The notes: generated from the sequence alone by a model not told the origin. 7,581 nucleotides of DNA from Actinomycetes bacterium (GCA_021790615.1 JAJYGW010000184.1:1-7581), one strand, 5' to 3'. Counted from the stretch's first letter, positions 1 through 6,905 are shown. A program made the numbers and translations.

Positions 1-32
1 CTCGGCCGCCGGCCGTCGGGTGCCGCCCTCAT
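1..32 (-). CDS. Start of a further operon gene, cut by the window edge
   Basis: An ATG at 32-30 overlaps the TGA stop of ugd (31-29) in an ATGA arrangement and opens a frame with no stop to the window edge. The ten readable codons give MRAAPDGRRP, too little to assign any function. A weak Shine-Dalgarno-like GGTGG lies at 41-37, four bases upstream of the ATG. The same GGTGG at the same distance precedes the ABC transporter gene. Three other junctions in this operon use the same 4-base overlap, which is the main reason to believe this start. The frame could still be accidental, because only 32 bases are visible. Confidence 0.45.
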   Translation of the reverse strand, partial: MRAAPDGRRP

Positions 33-1462
33 GACGCCACCGGCAGCTCAGCTGGCTGCGACGGAGAGCCGTCGGCGTCGAGCATCCACTCGAGAGGGCG
101 CCAGGGCACCGGCGTGAAGCTGGTCGGTCGCCCGCGCCCGACGCCGTAGACATCGAGCCCGGCCCGTCCGAAGGCATCGGGGTCGAGCACGTTGACCGCG
201 TCGAGGACCACGTGACCTGTCATGACCGAGCGCAGCCGCTCGGGGTCGAGCTCACGGTAGGCGGCCCAACCGGTCGCAACGACGAGCGCGTCGGCCGCCT
301 GAGCGACCTCATAGGGGTCCTCCGCCTGTTCCACGACGTCGCCGCTCACCCGGGCGAGCGGGTCGCTCGCGACGAGGACGGCTCCTCGCTCCGACAGCTC
401 TTTGATCAGGCGCAGCGCCGGCGAGAAACGAGTGTCTCCGGTTCCGGCCTTGAAGGCGAGGCCGAGAACCCCGATCCTGCGCCCCGCGAGTGAGCCGAGG
501 AGCGCCTCGAGCTTGTCGACCATCGCCGAGCCGGCGTTCCGGTTCACCACCTGAGCGGCGCGGGCGAGAGGCGCCGGCTGCCCGACGGAGTCGGACACAG
601 CGATGAAACCGGACAGGTCCTTCGGCAGGCATGAGCCTCCGAAACCCGGCCCGGGCGACAGGAAGTCCCCGCCGATGCGGTTGTCGAGGCCGACGCCCGT
701 CAGGACCTTGTGGGACTCGGCCCCGAGGGACTCGCTCAGAGCGGCGACCTCGTTGGCGAAGGAGATCTTCAGCGCGAGGAAGGTGTTGGCGGCGTACTTG
801 ACCAGCTCGGCGCTCCTCCGGTCACAGTGAAGCGTCGGCCACGTGCTCGGGTACAGCCCGGAGACGCGCTCTCTTGTCGTGGGATCGTCGGCGCCGATCA
901 CGACGCGGTCCGGGTTGAAGAAGTCGAAGAGAGCCTCTCCTTCGCGGAGGAACTCCGGGTTGGAGGCGACACTCACGGCCACGCCCTCGGGCGCGTGGCC
1001 ACCCGCCAGCAGTTCGAGCGCCTCGCACGAGCCCGGGGGGACCGTGCTCTTCACGACGAGGACGAGATCGGAGATCGCGGCCCGGGTCACCTGGATGGCT
1101 GCGTTTCCGAGCTGTCTCAGGTCCGGGTCGCCATCTGGCCGCGGCGGGGTGCCGACGCAGAGGAGGGCGATGCCGGCACCCGCCACGGCTTCGGCCACCT
1201 CGCCGGTGAAGCGGAGCCGTCCGGCCGCCATGTGAGTCCGGACGAGCTCGTCGAGGCCCGGTTCGTGAATCGGGATGCCGCCGGCCTGCAGGGTCGCGAG
1301 GCGAGCCGGGTCGGCTTCCAGGCAGGCGACGTCATGGCCGAGCTCGGCGAGACCGGCCGCCGCGGTGAGGCCGACGTACCCGGCTCCCACGACGCAGACG
1401 CGCTGGGTCACTACGGCACCCGGAGCGTCTTTGCTGTCGTCGGTGTTGTGGAAGGTGGTCAT
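29..1462 (-). CDS. ugd: UDP-glucose 6-dehydrogenase
   Basis: Oxidises UDP-glucose twice with NAD+ to UDP-glucuronate in the cytoplasm, supplying uronic acid donors for surface polysaccharide or glycolipid synthesis. The 477-residue product has the full UDP-glucose/GDP-mannose dehydrogenase layout. The N-terminal Rossmann motif VVGAGYVGL is at about 24-32, with GTPPRPDG at 104-111, STVPPGS at 139-145 and NPEFLREGEALFDFFNPDRV at 168-187. The central helix ELVKYAANTFLALK (219-232) carries the expected Lys222 and Asn226. The catalytic loop GPGFGGSCLPKD (271-282) has nucleophile Cys278 and Asp282. The C-terminal domain begins with VLGLAFKAGTGDTR. Length is slightly above the family norm because of an N-terminal extension of about 20 residues and a C-terminal tail of about 30. 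The ATG start is chosen because AAGGAG lies four bases upstream. A GTG at 1411 would remove the extension but has no ribosome site. The gene lies 26 bases after the ABC gene, in the same operon. Confidence 0.96.
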   Translation of the reverse strand: MTTFHNTDDSKDAPGAVVTQRVCVVGAGYVGLTAAAGLAELGHDVACLEADPARLATLQAGGIPIHEPGLDELVRTHMAAGRLRFTGEVAEAVAGAGIALLCVGTPPRPDGDPDLRQLGNAAIQVTRAAISDLVLVVKSTVPPGSCEALELLAGGHAPEGVAVSVASNPEFLREGEALFDFFNPDRVVIGADDPTTRERVSGLYPSTWPTLHCDRRSAELVKYAANTFLALKISFANEVAALSESLGAESHKVLTGVGLDNRIGGDFLSPGPGFGGSCLPKDLSGFIAVSDSVGQPAPLARAAQVVNRNAGSAMVDKLEALLGSLAGRRIGVLGLAFKAGTGDTRFSPALRLIKELSERGAVLVASDPLARVSGDVVEQAEDPYEVAQAADALVVATGWAAYRELDPERLRSVMTGHVVLDAVNVLDPDAFGRAGLDVYGVGRGRPTSFTPVPWRPLEWMLDADGSPSQPAELPVAS

Positions 1463-1466
1463 GTCT

Positions 1467-1472
1467 CTCCTT
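1467..1472 (-). promoter_or_regulatory. Shine-Dalgarno site of ugd
   Basis: AAGGAG on the minus strand, four bases before the ATG at 1462. It is the strongest ribosome site in the operon and sits at the only junction without an overlap. Ugd therefore probably initiates independently rather than by translational coupling. It also decides the start, since the frame stays open far upstream inside the ABC gene. Confidence 0.8.
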
Positions 1473-1488
1473 GTGGTGACGATGTCGC

Positions 1489-3288
1489 CTAGCCCCCGGA
1501 GGGGACGAGGGCCGGGGTGGTGTCTCTTCCTTGCTGCAGCCGGTCGAGCCGCCAGTACAAGCGGCGGCCGGTCAAGAGCTGCAGGTGGGTTCCGGACTCG
1601 CTGATGCGCCCGTGGTGCAGGACGGCGATCTGGTCGGCGCTGCGCAGGCCGGCAAGCTGGTGGCTCACGATGATCGTGGTGCGCCCTTCTGCGACCCGCT
1701 CCAGCGCGGTGAGCAGAACGGACTCGAGCTCCGCGTCGAGCCCGACGGTCGGCTCGTCGAGCAACAGCACGGGGGCGTTGCGAGCCATCGCCCGCGCCAC
1801 GGCCACGCACTGGCGCTGCCCACCCGAGAGCGTCGACCCGCGCTCGCCGACGAGAGTGTCGTAGCCCTTCGGGAAGGCTTCGAGGACGTCGCCGAGCCCG
1901 GCGGAGCGTGCGGCCCGGATGGCGGCCGCGCGATCTCCTCGGGCGAGGCTCCCGCCGGACGGAGGCCCGTACACGATGTTCTCCCAGACCGTCGCACGAA
2001 ACAGGTACGGCTCCTGGGGCACGAAGGCGATCTGCCGCCGGAGGTCGGCGAGCCCGAGATCGCGCAGGTCGACTCCGTCCAGGCGGACGGTGCCCGATGT
2101 GGGGTCGAGGAACCGCGGGATCATCCGCAGCACCGTGCTCTTGCCCGAACCGGTCAGCCCGACGAGCGCGAGGCGCGTCCCGGCCGGGATCTCGAGGTCG
2201 ACGCCGTCGAGCACCGGCCGTCCCTCCTGGTACTCGAACCCGATGCCGCTCAGCTCGATCGAGCCCCTGGCACGCGCCATCGGGCGGGGGTTCGGGGCCT
2301 CCGGCACTTCCTCGTGGGTGTCGAGGATCTCGACCAGCCTCTCGGTGGCGGCATGGGCGATGGAGACGACGCCGGCGAGCTTGGAGAGCTGGCGGACCGG
2401 GCTGAACATGCCCCGTAGGTAGGCCATGAACACGATCAGCTCGCCCGGGCTGACGTGACCGCTCGTGACGGCGCGCACCCCGAAGAAGAGCACGATCGCC
2501 GTGGACGCGGTCATCGCCATCGTGACGAGCGGCGTGAACTCGGACTGGGCCACGATGGCGCGCCGATTGTGCTCGAGACCCGCACCGGTCGTTTCCGCGT
2601 ACCGCTCCGCCTCGAAGTCCTCTGCCCCGAAGGCCTGCACGACGGTCATCGACGTGAGGACCTCCTGCGCGACCGCACCCGCCTGCCCATCGGCGCGTCG
2701 AGCCTGCCGCTGCAGCGCCTTGATTCGCCTCAGGTAGTAGCGGCTCGTCCACCACAACAACGGGACGAGCGCCATCGCGAGGAGGGCGTAGCGCCAGTCG
2801 ACGAGCAGCATGATGGCCACCATCCCGATGAGGGTGAGGGCGTTGCCGACGAGCGTCGGCACCGCGTTCACCATGGCGCTCTGCACCGCCTGGACGTCCC
2901 CGCCGAGGCGGGCGAGCAGGTCACCGGTCTGGCGGCGCTGGTGGAAGCTCGGTGCCTGCGCTGCGATGTGGCGGAACAGCTGAGAGCGGATGCCGAAGAC
3001 CACCCGCTGGCCGGCGGTCGCGACGAGACGGTTCGAGAGGTAGTCAGCGCCGGCCAACAGGCCCGCGATGGCAAGCATCGCAACCGTGAGCCACACGAGC
3101 AGGCTGCCCCGTGCGGTCGGCAGGAACGAGAGCGCGTGCGGCAGGGAGCGATGGCCGATCACCGAGTCGAAGATGAAGCTGATCGGCCATGGCGCCGCCA
3201 GCTCCATCAGCGCCGCGAACACGCTGACCGCCAGTCCGCCCGCGAGCATGGCGCGCACCGGCCTCAGGTGATGACGGAAGCGCTTCAC
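1489..3288 (-). CDS. ABC exporter, fused membrane and ATPase domains (MsbA/PglK-like)
   Basis: A 599-residue half-transporter expected to work as a homodimer in the cytoplasmic membrane. Residues 1-310 form the exporter membrane domain with about six helices (near 15-40, 63-84, 143-163, 166-184, 253-275 and 283-303). Residues 340-599 form the ATPase. All its motifs are intact: A-loop Tyr353, Walker A GLTGSGKST (377-385), Q-loop Gln425, signature LSGGQ (487-491), Walker B VLLLDEP (507-513) with catalytic Glu512, D-loop GLD (516-518) and switch His543. It should therefore be an active pump. Exporters of this type move lipids, lipid-linked sugars, peptides or drugs. Lying between two glycosyltransferases and ugd, the likeliest cargo is a glycolipid or lipid-linked oligosaccharide, but this is inferred from context. 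The GTG start overlaps the upstream stop as GTGA with a weak GGTGG site; an in-frame start 28 codons upstream would run deep into the preceding gene. Confidence 0.94.
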   Translation of the reverse strand: MKRFRHHLRPVRAMLAGGLAVSVFAALMELAAPWPISFIFDSVIGHRSLPHALSFLPTARGSLLVWLTVAMLAIAGLLAGADYLSNRLVATAGQRVVFGIRSQLFRHIAAQAPSFHQRRQTGDLLARLGGDVQAVQSAMVNAVPTLVGNALTLIGMVAIMLLVDWRYALLAMALVPLLWWTSRYYLRRIKALQRQARRADGQAGAVAQEVLTSMTVVQAFGAEDFEAERYAETTGAGLEHNRRAIVAQSEFTPLVTMAMTASTAIVLFFGVRAVTSGHVSPGELIVFMAYLRGMFSPVRQLSKLAGVVSIAHAATERLVEILDTHEEVPEAPNPRPMARARGSIELSGIGFEYQEGRPVLDGVDLEIPAGTRLALVGLTGSGKSTVLRMIPRFLDPTSGTVRLDGVDLRDLGLADLRRQIAFVPQEPYLFRATVWENIVYGPPSGGSLARGDRAAAIRAARSAGLGDVLEAFPKGYDTLVGERGSTLSGGQRQCVAVARAMARNAPVLLLDEPTVGLDAELESVLLTALERVAEGRTTIIVSHQLAGLRSADQIAVLHHGRISESGTHLQLLTGRRLYWRLDRLQQGRDTTPALVPSGG

Positions 3289-4574
3289 GGCGCCACCGCG
3301 GCGAGGGCCGCAACCGCGGATGGCCTCTCCGGGCCGTCCTCGAGGAACAAGGGCGCTATCGCCCGCACGCACTCGCTCCGCTCGAGCGAGGTCTTCACGT
3401 GCCGGCGTGCCGCCCGCCCGAGCCGCAGGCGCAGCTCCGGGCTCCCGGCGAGACGTTCGAGCGCGCCGGCGAGCGCCATCGGATCACCCGGGGGCACGAG
3501 GACACCGCACCCGGGCGGCACTGCCTCGCGGATCCCGGCTATGTCGCTCGCGACGACTGCAAGCCCGCTGGCCATGGCCTCGAGGAGGGAGTTCGGGGTC
3601 CCGTCGCGGTCGCCGTTCGGGAGCACCACGCTCGCCTGCACGAACACCTCCGCCTCGGTGTAGCTGTCGGCGATCTGCTGGTGAGTCCTGGCGCCGAGCA
3701 GCACGAGCCGCTCCGCCACGTCGAGCTCACCCGCCATCTCCTGGAGCGCGGTGCGGTCCGGGCCGTCCCCGATCACCGAGCAGGAGACCGGGCAGCCACG
3801 CCGCTCGAGCGCTGCGAGCGACTCGAGCAGCACCGGGTACCCCTTCTTCGCCACGAGGCGGCCGACGGCGAGGACCTTCAAGGGGGCGCCGGCCGTCGCG
3901 CTGACGTGAGTCGCGCCTCGTCGACCGCGCGCCCGAAAGCGAGCGGTGTCGACGCCGTGAGGAGCGACGATGACCTTGCTCCGGCCGCTCCCGGCGAGGC
4001 TGGTCATCGCGCTCGCCGCCTGGCCCGAGCACGTGAGGACGAACGTCGCCTCCCTCGCCTTCTGTGCCAGGGTGTCGGGCTCCGACACGTAGAGATCCTT
4101 CGCATGGGCCGCGAAGCTGTACGGGATCCCGGTCAGCAAGTACGCGACCTGCGCCAGCGTGGCTGGGCCGTGAGCGAACGCCGCATGGATGTGCCGCGCC
4201 CCGTCGGCCTCCAGGCGGAGCGCAAGGCGACCCCCTTCGGCGAAGGTCGAGAGGGCCGACAGCTGCCGCTCTTGGCGGAGGAAGCGGGAGAGAGCACGGG
4301 CATAGCGCGCCGGGGACCGGGCGAGCAGTCGGGCGTGAGCGCGCAGCGTGGCCGCCGCCGTCACCGTGCGACCGATCGCGCCGCCGCGGCGCAGGTACAC
4401 GATCGGGCTCTTCACCTTCGCGACGTCGGGCTGGACGATCGCCTCGCCGGGATCGGCGACCGAGTACAGCCGGAGGGGCACGCCCGCGGCCTCGAGCCCG
4501 AGGATCTCGTCGAGGATGAACGTCTCCGAGAGCCTCGGGAAGCGTTTCGTCAGGTACGCGACCGTGGTGCTCAC
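3285..4574 (-). CDS. GT4-family glycosyltransferase (WcaL-like)
   Basis: A 429-residue GT-B glycosyltransferase that should transfer a sugar from a nucleotide donor to a growing glycan or lipid-linked acceptor on the cytoplasmic side, probably with retention of configuration as is usual for GT4. The N-terminus YLTKRFPRLSETFILDEI (8-25) is typical of the subgroup containing the colanic acid enzyme WcaL. FAAHAKDLY (154-162) and VAPHGVD (203-209) mark the interdomain region. VGRLVAKKGY (237-246) opens the donor-binding domain. DGTPNSLLEAMASGLAVVAS (324-343) holds the usual E-x7-E motif, with Asp324 in place of the first Glu and Glu332 as the second. There is no signal peptide and no clear membrane helix. 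The C-terminus ends in an Ala-rich tail. The GTG start overlaps the previous stop as GTGA, and AGGTGG lies ten bases upstream. The sugar transferred cannot be read from the sequence. Confidence 0.93.
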   Translation of the reverse strand: MSTTVAYLTKRFPRLSETFILDEILGLEAAGVPLRLYSVADPGEAIVQPDVAKVKSPIVYLRRGGAIGRTVTAAATLRAHARLLARSPARYARALSRFLRQERQLSALSTFAEGGRLALRLEADGARHIHAAFAHGPATLAQVAYLLTGIPYSFAAHAKDLYVSEPDTLAQKAREATFVLTCSGQAASAMTSLAGSGRSKVIVAPHGVDTARFRARGRRGATHVSATAGAPLKVLAVGRLVAKKGYPVLLESLAALERRGCPVSCSVIGDGPDRTALQEMAGELDVAERLVLLGARTHQQIADSYTEAEVFVQASVVLPNGDRDGTPNSLLEAMASGLAVVASDIAGIREAVPPGCGVLVPPGDPMALAGALERLAGSPELRLRLGRAARRHVKTSLERSECVRAIAPLFLEDGPERPSAVAALAAVAP

Positions 4575-5809
4575 AGCCGGACCGCCACCTGCTCGAGAGC
4601 TGGCGTGCTGCCCACCCGGCGCTGCGCGCCCTCGCGGCTCGATCGCGCCTCCGCCTCGACGACCTCGTCGAGGCGGTCGAGGCCACCGAGGTCGATCCGG
4701 CAGGGACCGCGGCGGGCACCCGCAGCAAGGGCCGCGGCGACGCCAGCGCGAAGACGGCTCTCGAGCGCCGCGCCCGCTGGCACGACCGAGACGGCGCCAC
4801 GCCGCTCGAACAGCTCGGCGCGGATCGCCTGCTCCCGCCGCGGGTGCGTGCGCGGGACCACAACGGTCGGTACTCCGCTCGAGACGAGCTCGCAGAGCGT
4901 GTTGTAGCCACCCATCGTGACGACGGCGCCAGCTCGTGCTATCGAGTCGCTCAGGTCGTCCACGAACTCGACCAGGGTCGCCCGCCCGACGCGACGCGCC
5001 TGGCGCTCGAGCGCGGCACGGTCGGTCGCGCTCATGAGGGGCCCTGTGACGACGCGGCTCGGCACGCCGAGGGAGGCGCTCGCTGCCAACGTGGCCGAGA
5101 GCACCTCGATGCCGTCGCCACCCCCGCCCGCGGTGCCGAGCACGTAGCCGGCGGAGGTGGCGGAGGTGGCGGACGGCACTTGGCCCTTGGCCGGGCGACA
5201 GATGTACCCGGCATAGGTGACCTGCGACGAGACCGCCTCGCTCAAGCCGTAGGCCTCCACGACGTCGAAGAGGTCCTCGCTGCCGTAGACGACGATGCGG
5301 TCGAAGGCCGAGGCGAGGGTGCGGTACACGTCCTGGTCCGCCCATGTCGCGCGCACTCTCATCGGATCGTCGAGCACGTCTCGAAGGCCGAGCACGATCC
5401 GAGTGGCCGGCGAGGAGCGCCGGAGCGCATCGAAGACGGGCAGCAGCTCGCCCTTCATCCCTTGAGGGGCGTGGTCGACGAGGAAGACGTCCGGTCGGAG
5501 CCGAGTTGCAGCGTCGACCATCACTGCGCTCCGCGCCCGGCGGACGAGATCGATGTCGAAACGCTCGTCGCGCGGCCGGTACCGCTCCGCCCCCACCTTC
5601 ACCACCGCCGGAAGCCCGACCACGGTCAGACCGCGTGGCATCGGAAAGCGTTCGGCCACGGGCGACCCGGTCATCAGCACCACCTGGAGCCCGGCACGGC
5701 TCTCGAGCAACCTCTGTGCGATGGCGAGGTTCCGCCGGAGGTGACCGAGGCCGAAGGTGTCGTGCGAGTAGAGCAGGACCCGGCGCAGAGCGGTCGGCGA
5801 CGTGGTCAT
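4571..5809 (-). CDS. MurG-like glycosyltransferase (COG4671-type)
   Basis: A 412-residue predicted GT-B glycosyltransferase resembling the COG4671 group, whose C-terminal half is related to MurG/GT28. The N-terminal acceptor half begins VLLYSHDTFGLGHLRRNLAI (11-30), the group's hallmark with its conserved GLGH turn. FLVDHAP (109-115) and VLGLRDVLDDP (139-149) follow. The donor half opens with VLGTAGGGGDG (223-233), then MGGYNTLCEL (299-308) and VPRTHPRREQ (318-327), matching the conserved GGYNT and PR...EQ donor-site motifs of the family. A short Ser/Ala/Thr-rich linker (211-221), coded by a 9-base tandem repeat, joins the halves. The ATG start overlaps the epimerase stop as ATGA and has GGAGG five bases upstream. 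A GTG four codons earlier would include that ribosome site in the coding region and is less likely. Substrate is unknown; members of this group are poorly characterised. Confidence 0.85.
   Translation of the reverse strand: MTTSPTALRRVLLYSHDTFGLGHLRRNLAIAQRLLESRAGLQVVLMTGSPVAERFPMPRGLTVVGLPAVVKVGAERYRPRDERFDIDLVRRARSAVMVDAATRLRPDVFLVDHAPQGMKGELLPVFDALRRSSPATRIVLGLRDVLDDPMRVRATWADQDVYRTLASAFDRIVVYGSEDLFDVVEAYGLSEAVSSQVTYAGYICRPAKGQVPSATSATSAGYVLGTAGGGGDGIEVLSATLAASASLGVPSRVVTGPLMSATDRAALERQARRVGRATLVEFVDDLSDSIARAGAVVTMGGYNTLCELVSSGVPTVVVPRTHPRREQAIRAELFERRGAVSVVPAGAALESRLRAGVAAALAAGARRGPCRIDLGGLDRLDEVVEAEARSSREGAQRRVGSTPALEQVAVRL
5151..5173 (+). repeat. 9-base tandem repeat inside a glycosyltransferase gene
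   Basis: The unit GCGGAGGTG occurs twice in full (5151-5159 and 5160-5168), followed by five bases of a third copy. Read on the minus strand it codes the repeated Ser-Ala-Thr linker of the MurG-like glycosyltransferase. Because the unit is three codons long, gain or loss of copies would keep the frame and only change linker length. Confidence 0.8.
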
Positions 5810-6765
5810 GCCGTCCTCCACTCGGCGAGCCGGCGCTGGCGGAGCCAGGCGACCTCGGCCGCATACCCCTCGGCGAACCCGACCGCCGGCCGGAAGCCGA
5901 GCAGCTCGTGCGCCCGTTCGAGGACGGCGCCGGTGTGGCGGGCGTCGCCGCGGGCAAAGGGCTCCGTGGAGATTCTCAGCGCGGTCCCGGTGAGACCCGA
6001 GAGCAGGTCGAGCACTTCGACGAGCGTGACGCGCGATCCACCGCCCACGTTGATCGCCATGCCCGCGGCGGAGGCCCCGGCCGCGAGGTACGTCGCCTCG
6101 ACGACGTCGTCCACGTAGGTGAAGTCGCGGCTCTGGCTGCCGTCGCCGAACAGGTGGATCGTCCGGCCCGCGAGGGCTGCTTCGGCGAAGCGCCTGAGCC
6201 CCATGTCGGGACGCTGGTCCGGGCCGTAGACGGTGAAGTAGCGCAGGGCGACGGTCTCGAGCTCTCGTCCCGAGGCCTCGAGGCAGAGACGCTCCGCAGC
6301 GAGCTTCGTCTCGCCGTAGGGCGAGATCGGCCCGGTCGGCCCGTCCTCGGAGAAGGGGAGCGGTGCATCGCCGTAGACCGAGGACGACGAGGCGTGCACG
6401 AGGCGTCGCACCGACGGCGCCCTCGAGGAGGCCTCGAGCAACTGCTCGGTGGCTTCCACGTTGTCGTGGTGGTACTTGGAGGTGATGGAGAAGCTGTCCC
6501 GCACTCCCGCACGACCGGCGAGGTGGAACACGACGTCCACACCGTCGAGGTATCTCGCGAGGTCGACCCGCGTCAGGTCACCGGCCACGTGCCGGTAACG
6601 GGAGTGCCGGGCGAGAGCCCCGGCGCGGGTGATCTTCTCGGTCGGATCGTAGGAGTCTGTGAAGGCATCCACCCCGACGACCCGCCAGCCGTCGTCCAGC
6701 AACCTGTGGGCGAGGCGGGAGCCTATGAAGCCGGCCGCCCCGGTGACCATGCACGTTCGTCTCAT
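5806..6765 (-). CDS. NAD-dependent sugar epimerase, probably UDP-glucuronate 4-epimerase
   Basis: A 319-residue extended short-chain dehydrogenase acting on a UDP-sugar in the cytoplasm. The NAD-binding motif TGAAGFIGS spans 8-16 and VGVDAF (30-35) ends the second strand. The catalytic set is the serine run in HASSSSVYG (124-132) with Tyr150 and Lys154 of the YxxxK motif. RYFTVYGPDQRPDMGLRRF (175-193) and FGDGSQSRDFTYVDDVV (206-222) form the sugar-binding side. The FTVYGPxxRPDM pattern, with Thr178 and Arg185, is typical of UDP-glucuronate 4-epimerases of the CapI/LpsL type, and Ugd in the same operon would supply that substrate. A UDP-glucose 4-epimerase role remains possible. The decarboxylase signature RxFNTYGPRM is absent. 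The ATG at 6765 is chosen because GAGGAG lies six bases upstream. The ATG at 6771 directly abuts that site and is unlikely. This is the first gene of the minus-strand operon. Confidence 0.92.
   Translation of the reverse strand: MRRTCMVTGAAGFIGSRLAHRLLDDGWRVVGVDAFTDSYDPTEKITRAGALARHSRYRHVAGDLTRVDLARYLDGVDVVFHLAGRAGVRDSFSITSKYHHDNVEATEQLLEASSRAPSVRRLVHASSSSVYGDAPLPFSEDGPTGPISPYGETKLAAERLCLEASGRELETVALRYFTVYGPDQRPDMGLRRFAEAALAGRTIHLFGDGSQSRDFTYVDDVVEATYLAAGASAAGMAINVGGGSRVTLVEVLDLLSGLTGTALRISTEPFARGDARHTGAVLERAHELLGFRPAVGFAEGYAAEVAWLRQRRLAEWRTA
5815..5819 (-). promoter_or_regulatory. Shine-Dalgarno site of the MurG-like glycosyltransferase gene
   Basis: GGAGG on the minus strand, five bases before the ATG at 5809 and inside the last codons of the epimerase gene. 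It supports the ATGA-overlap start over the GTG at 5821. Confidence 0.7.
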
Positions 6766-6771
6766 TTCCAT

Positions 6772-6777
6772 CTCCTC
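6772..6777 (-). promoter_or_regulatory. Shine-Dalgarno site of the epimerase gene
   Basis: GAGGAG on the minus strand, six bases before the chosen ATG at 6765. The four bases GGAG can also pair with CTCC just upstream in the transcript (stem 6772-6775 with 6780-6783, four-base loop). The hairpin is too short to claim a regulatory role. Confidence 0.7.
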
Positions 6778-6841
6778 GTGGAGCCGTCGTCCGCTTTGTG
6801 AATGCATCAGAACGGATCGGTGTGTGGGCACCGTCGAGGAG

Positions 6842-6860
6842 ATGTGGAGACCATGTGGAG
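6842..6860 (+). repeat. Direct repeat pair ATGTGGAG, 11-base period
   Basis: ATGTGGAG occurs at 6842-6849 and again at 6853-6860, separated by three bases, so the copies are one helical turn apart. Such spacing is common for tandem binding of a regulator to one face of the DNA. The repeat is short and could be chance in GC-rich sequence. The first copy also supplies a GGAG five bases before a possible GTG start at 6855. Confidence 0.5.
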
Positions 6861-6899
6861 CTTTCCCGTTGGCCAGGCGGCCGTTACGACGAGCCCTCG

Positions 6900-6905
6900 T
6901 ACACT
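6900..6905 (+). promoter_or_regulatory. Possible -10 element for a leaderless MFS transcript
   Basis: TACACT fits the actinobacterial TAnnnT pattern and matches four of six bases of TATAAT. With the hexamer ending at -7, the transcript start would fall on 6912, the first base of the MFS GTG codon. No convincing -35 box is seen at the usual distance. TTGGCC at 6869-6874 is too far away, with a 25-base spacer. Confidence 0.3.

Noticed and set aside
1463..1488. Terminator or promoter between the ABC and ugd genes
   Set aside because: The gap is only 26 bases, has no inverted repeat or T-run, and is mostly taken up by the ugd ribosome site.
29..2755. A single minus-strand frame of about 900 codons running through ugd and most of the ABC gene
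   Set aside because: Only the last 477 codons have family motifs. The upstream part is Arg/Pro-rich, out of frame with the well-conserved ABC ATPase, and is a GC-driven shadow. The ATG at 1462 with AAGGAG marks the true start.
2455..3663. Plus-strand frame of about 400 codons opposite the ABC and GT4 genes
   Set aside because: It spans the junction of two real genes on the other strand, is rich in Arg, His and Glu and has no motif. It is a shadow frame.
3285..5957. A single minus-strand frame of about 890 codons spanning both glycosyltransferases
   Set aside because: The part before 4574 is a low-complexity Arg/Ser/Pro-rich shadow of the MurG-like gene. The GT4 protein begins at the GTGA overlap with its typical N-terminus.
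4844..6801. Long plus-strand frames (4844-6118 and 5344-6801) opposite the glycosyltransferase and epimerase genes
   Set aside because: They are antisense to genes with intact motifs, have His/Arg/Glu/Gly-rich composition and show no recognisable domain. This is expected from third-position GC bias.
6802..6807. ATGCAT palindrome as an operator
   Set aside because: The symmetry does not extend beyond six bases, so it is not distinguishable from chance.
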